Below are positions 59,338 through 64,000 of a stretch of DNA of 64,000 nt, in pieces. The stretch comes from Streptomyces coffeae (GTDB lineage Bacteria > Actinomycetota > Actinomycetes > Streptomycetales > Streptomycetaceae). A model generated the notes under the pieces. It saw nothing but the letters and a program-made list of their open reading frames with translations. It did not search any database and was not told the origin of the DNA. The DNA lies in NCBI RefSeq assembly GCF_016741875.1, contig NZ_JAERRF010000005.1, forward strand, positions 1 through 64,000, written 5' to 3'. How positions within the stretch are numbered: position 1 is the stretch's first letter; every line of letters starts with the position of its first letter. Made by a program: the position numbers and the translations under genes.

Positions 59338-61044
59338 ATGACGCAGTACCTCGCCGACCCCTCGGCCGACTCTTCGGGCTCGGTTCGCCTCCGGGCGCTT
59401 TCATCCGGAGGCGGGAATGTCCCGGCCTGGTGGCGGGACGCGGTGATCTACCAGGTCTATCCGCGGTCCTTCGCCGACGGCAACGGGGACGGCATGGGCG
59501 ACCTCGACGGCATCCGCGCCCGGCTGCCCTATCTGAAGGAGCTGGGCGTGGACGCCGTCTGGCTCAGCCCCTTCTACGCCTCCCCGCAGGCCGACGGCGG
59601 ATACGACGTCGCCGACTACCGGGCCATCGACCCCATGTTCGGCACCCTGCACGACGCCGACGCGCTGATCCGCGACGCCCACGCCCTGGGCCTGCGCATC
59701 ATCGTCGACCTGGTCCCCAACCACTGCTCCGACCAGCACCTGTGGTTCCGCCGGGCGCTTGAGGAGGGTCCCGGCTCCCCGCTGCGCGAGCGGTTCCACT
59801 TCCGCCCCGGACAGGGCGCGGACGGGGAACTGCCGCCCAACGACTGGGAGTCGATCTTCGGCGGGCCGGCCTGGACCCGTGCCGAGAACCCCGACGGCAC
59901 CCCGGGGGAGTGGTATCTGCACCTCTTCGCCCCCGAGCAGCCCGACTTCAACTGGGAACACCCCGCCGTCCAGGACGAGTTCCGCTCGGTGCTGCGCTTC
60001 TGGCTCGACCTCGGCGTCGACGGCTTCCGCATCGACGTCGCCCACGGTCTGGTCAAGGCGGCGGGGCTGCCCGACCTCGGCCGCGCCGAACAGCTGAAGC
60101 TGCTGGGCAATGACGTCCTGCCGTTCTTCGACCAGGACGGGGTGCACCACATCTATCGCAGCTGGCGCACCGTCCTGGACGAATACCCCGGTGAGCGCAT
60201 CGGGGTCGCCGAGGCGTGGACGCCCACCACCGAGCGCACCGCGCTGTACGTCCGCCCCGACGAACTGCACCAGGCGTTCAACTTCCACTTCCTGGCCGCC
60301 GACTGGGACGCGGCACGGCTGCGCGAGGTCATCGACGACTCCCTGGACGCGATGCGGCCGGTCGGCGCCCCCACCACCTGGGTGCTCTCCAACCACGACG
60401 TGGTCCGGCACACCACCCGCTATGCCGACGGCGACCCCGGGCGCGGGCTGCGCCGGGCCCGCGCCGCGACCCTGCTGATGCTGGCGCTGCCCGGCTCCGC
60501 CTATCTCTACCAGGGCGAGGAGCTGGGGCTTCCCGAGGTCACCGAACTGCCCGACGAGGCCCGGCAGGATCCCGCGTTCTTCCGGCGCGCCGCGGGCGGC
60601 GGCCAGGACGGGCTGCGGGACGGCTGCCGGGTGCCGATCCCGTGGTCGGGCACCGAGGCCCCGTACGGCTTCGGCCCCCACGCGGGCGGCCCCAGCTGGC
60701 TGCCCCAGCCCGACAGCTGGGCCGCGCTCAGCGTCGAGGCCCAGACCGGCCGGCCGGGTTCGACGCTGGAGCTGTACCGCGAGGCGCTGGCAATCCGCGG
60801 TACCCATCCGGCGCTCGGCGCGGGGGAGTCGGTGGAGTGGCTGACGGCGCCCGACGGGGTACTGGCCTTCCGCCGCCGGGCGTACGGCGAGGGACCGGAC
60901 TTCGCCTGCACGGTCAACACCACCGGGGAGCCGGTCACCCTGCCCGTACCGGGCCGGGCGCTGCTGTCCAGCGACGGGGAACCACCCGGCTGCGACGGGG
61001 AGTTCACGCTGCCCGCCGACACGGCCGTCTGGTGGGCGGTGTGA
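59338..61044 (+). CDS. GH13 alpha-glucosidase AglA, copy 2, 568 aa
   Basis: Same family as the 54233-55894 gene and clearly its paralog. The catalytic regions are DLVPNHCSDQHLW, DGFRIDVAHG, GVAEAW and VLSNHDVVRH. The ATG at 59338 has AAGGA just upstream. An N-terminal extension rich in Ser precedes NVPAWWRDAVIYQVYPRSF. It follows malG by 52 bp and overlaps the second malR gene by 4 bp, so this copy is transcribed with the transporter. Confidence 0.93.
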   Translation: MTQYLADPSADSSGSVRLRALSSGGGNVPAWWRDAVIYQVYPRSFADGNGDGMGDLDGIRARLPYLKELGVDAVWLSPFYASPQADGGYDVADYRAIDPMFGTLHDADALIRDAHALGLRIIVDLVPNHCSDQHLWFRRALEEGPGSPLRERFHFRPGQGADGELPPNDWESIFGGPAWTRAENPDGTPGEWYLHLFAPEQPDFNWEHPAVQDEFRSVLRFWLDLGVDGFRIDVAHGLVKAAGLPDLGRAEQLKLLGNDVLPFFDQDGVHHIYRSWRTVLDEYPGERIGVAEAWTPTTERTALYVRPDELHQAFNFHFLAADWDAARLREVIDDSLDAMRPVGAPTTWVLSNHDVVRHTTRYADGDPGRGLRRARAATLLMLALPGSAYLYQGEELGLPEVTELPDEARQDPAFFRRAAGGGQDGLRDGCRVPIPWSGTEAPYGFGPHAGGPSWLPQPDSWAALSVEAQTGRPGSTLELYREALAIRGTHPALGAGESVEWLTAPDGVLAFRRRAYGEGPDFACTVNTTGEPVTLPVPGRALLSSDGEPPGCDGEFTLPADTAVWWAV

Positions 61045-62075
61045 GCGCACCCCTGCCGCCGCGGCTCGCCGACATCGCCGTCCAGGCACGGGTCAGCGAG
61101 GCCACCGTCAGCCGGGTGCTCAACGGCAGGACGGGGGTCGCGGACACCACCCGGCAGCGGGTGCTCGCCGCCCTCGACGTCCTCGGCTACGAGCGGCCGG
61201 TACGGCTGCGGCGGCGCAGCGCCGGACTGGTGGGCCTGGTGATCCCGGAGCTCATCAACCCGGTCTTCCCCGCCTTCGCGCAGGTCATCGAACAGGTGCT
61301 GGCCGGACACGGCTACACCCCGGTGCTGTGCACCCAGTTGCCCGGCGGTGCCACCGAGGACGAGCTGGTGGAGCAGCTCGAGGAGCGCGATGTGGTCGGC
61401 ATCGTCTTCATGTCCGGACAGCACTCCGACACCACCGCCGATCCGGCCACCTATCTGCGGCTGGCCGAGCGCCGGGTGCCGTTCGTACTCATCAACGGCT
61501 ACCACGAGGGCATCCGGGCGCCGTTCGTGTCCCCCGACGACCGGTCGGCGGCGCGGATGGCCGTGACCCACCTCGCCGCGCTCGGCCATGAGCGGATCGG
61601 GCTCGCGGTCGGGCCCGCGCGGTACGTTCCGGCGCGGCGCAAGGTCGAGGGGTTCACGGCGGCCATGGGCGAGCTCTTCGGCGTCACGCCCGCGGAGGCG
61701 GGGGAGTTGGTGCGGCACACCCTGTTCAGCGTCGAGGGTGGGCAGGTGGCCGCGGCCGCACTGCTGGACCAGGGCTGCACCGGCTTTGTGTGCGGCAGCG
61801 ACCTGATGGCGCTGGGGGTGATCCGGGAGGCGTCCCGGCGGGGGCTGACGGTGCCGGGGGACGTCTCGGTGGTCGGCTTCGACGACTCCCCGCTGATCCC
61901 CTTCACCGACCCGCCGCTGACCACGGTCCGCCAGCCGGTGCAGGCGATGGCCACCGCGGCGGTGGGCGCGCTGCTGGAGGAGATCGCCGGAAACCCGGTG
62001 TCGTGCACCGAGTTCGTCTTCCAGCCCGATCTGGTGGTGCGCGGCTCCACCGCGCAGGTCCGCCGCGGCGGATGA
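61041..62075 (+). CDS. LacI-family MalR-like regulator, copy 2, 344 aa
   Basis: Paralog of the 53155-54207 MalR. It starts at GTG 61041, overlapping the aglA-2 stop (GTGA). The DNA-binding region ADIAVQARVSEATVSRVLNG and hinge LDVLGYERPVRLRRRSAGLVG are almost identical to copy 1, which predicts the same operators. The effector domain differs more (PARYVPARRKVEGFTAAMGELFG), so it may answer to a different sugar. Confidence 0.9.
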   Translation: MSAPLPPRLADIAVQARVSEATVSRVLNGRTGVADTTRQRVLAALDVLGYERPVRLRRRSAGLVGLVIPELINPVFPAFAQVIEQVLAGHGYTPVLCTQLPGGATEDELVEQLEERDVVGIVFMSGQHSDTTADPATYLRLAERRVPFVLINGYHEGIRAPFVSPDDRSAARMAVTHLAALGHERIGLAVGPARYVPARRKVEGFTAAMGELFGVTPAEAGELVRHTLFSVEGGQVAAAALLDQGCTGFVCGSDLMALGVIREASRRGLTVPGDVSVVGFDDSPLIPFTDPPLTTVRQPVQAMATAAVGALLEEIAGNPVSCTEFVFQPDLVVRGSTAQVRRGG

Positions 62076-62189
62076 CCACCGGGGCGGATCACCAAGGGAG
62101 GACCGCCGAGGGGGAGATGACCGGTCCGACCGGCCGGGCGCGTGGGGCCCGCGCACGGGCCCCCGGCCGGCCGGACCGGAGACGTGCTT

Positions 62190-62230
62190 GAACGTAACAC
62201 CGCCGCAATCGCTTGCGAAAGGTCTTGCAG
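62190..62230 (+). promoter_or_regulatory. Conserved 41-bp MalR-type cis element before the pullulanase gene
   Basis: GAACGTAACA (62190-62199), GCAAT (62205-62209), CTTGCG (62212-62217) and TTGCAG (62225-62230), matching the aglA element block for block. It lies 45 bp before the GTG. Confidence 0.6.
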
Positions 62231-62274
62231 CAAGGAATCGTCCGCGCCCCGGACCACGAAGGAGTCCCCACCCC

Positions 62275-64000
<1,726 letters not shown>

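Overview
The window is high-GC actinobacterial DNA and almost certainly Streptomyces. Codon use is strongly GC-biased. The markers are the GlnA2/GlnE nitrogen pair, LacI-type MalR regulators with a MalEFG transporter that has no ATPase gene of its own, an SARP-type regulator with an ATPase and TPR-like region, a mycothiol-dependent-type enzyme, an F420-linked reductase and rare TTA codons. Most genes sit in short runs with 4-bp start/stop overlaps.

Layout. Positions 57-5538 hold two small unknown genes and a four-gene run: a BNR/sialidase-like hydrolase, a lipoprotein sugar-binding protein and two permeases. TTA codons fall in the first two genes of that run. Positions 5563-17275 carry an F420:NADPH reductase, a small membrane protein, an M50 protease, a Uma2 protein, a 1172-aa SARP/NB-ARC regulator, a DrrAB-type exporter, panB, and an MFS exporter with its TetR repressor. 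Positions 17547-23753 carry a membrane-anchored EEP phosphatase/nuclease, a chloramphenicol-type MFS exporter behind a leader peptide and attenuator-like RNA, nadE and a Tat lipoprotein multicopper oxidase. A copper-type (CsoR-like) operator lies upstream of the oxidase.

The main feature is a 15.2-kb actinomycete integrative and conjugative element (AICE) inserted in the 3' end of glnA2 (24274-25635). A 60-bp perfect duplication of glnA2 codons marks attL (25548-25607) and attR (40729-40788). The element encodes a tyrosine integrase, an Xis-like HTH protein, a prim-pol plus helicase-type ATPase for replication, an FtsK-like TraB translocase, about a dozen small transfer or unknown genes (one with HELVH, one Cys-rich, one DUF2637-like with long charged repeats), a GntR regulator of KorSA type, and a divergent SAM methyltransferase. 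Candidate cis sites are visible: 9-bp CCTCCCCA-type repeats beside traB (candidate clt), TGACGCGGG iterons between xis and rep, GntR operators lying over two promoters, and 21-bp direct repeats about 100 bp either side of the att core. The element brings its own glnA2 tail and terminator. The protein is therefore unchanged, while the native terminator is stranded at 40859-40896.

To the right of the element lie an unknown membrane protein, a DinB/MDMPI protein, glnE, two paralogous membrane-anchored proteins, a MepB protein, a DauR-like regulator with a PLP enzyme behind a leaderless promoter, a HAD hydrolase and a PAP2 protein. The last part is a maltodextrin regulon: aglA-malR on the minus strand, then malEFG-aglA-malR on the plus strand, then a secreted pullulanase cut by the window end. 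MalR and AglA are both duplicated around malEFG. A conserved 41-bp cis element occurs near aglA and pulA, with a variant upstream of malE.
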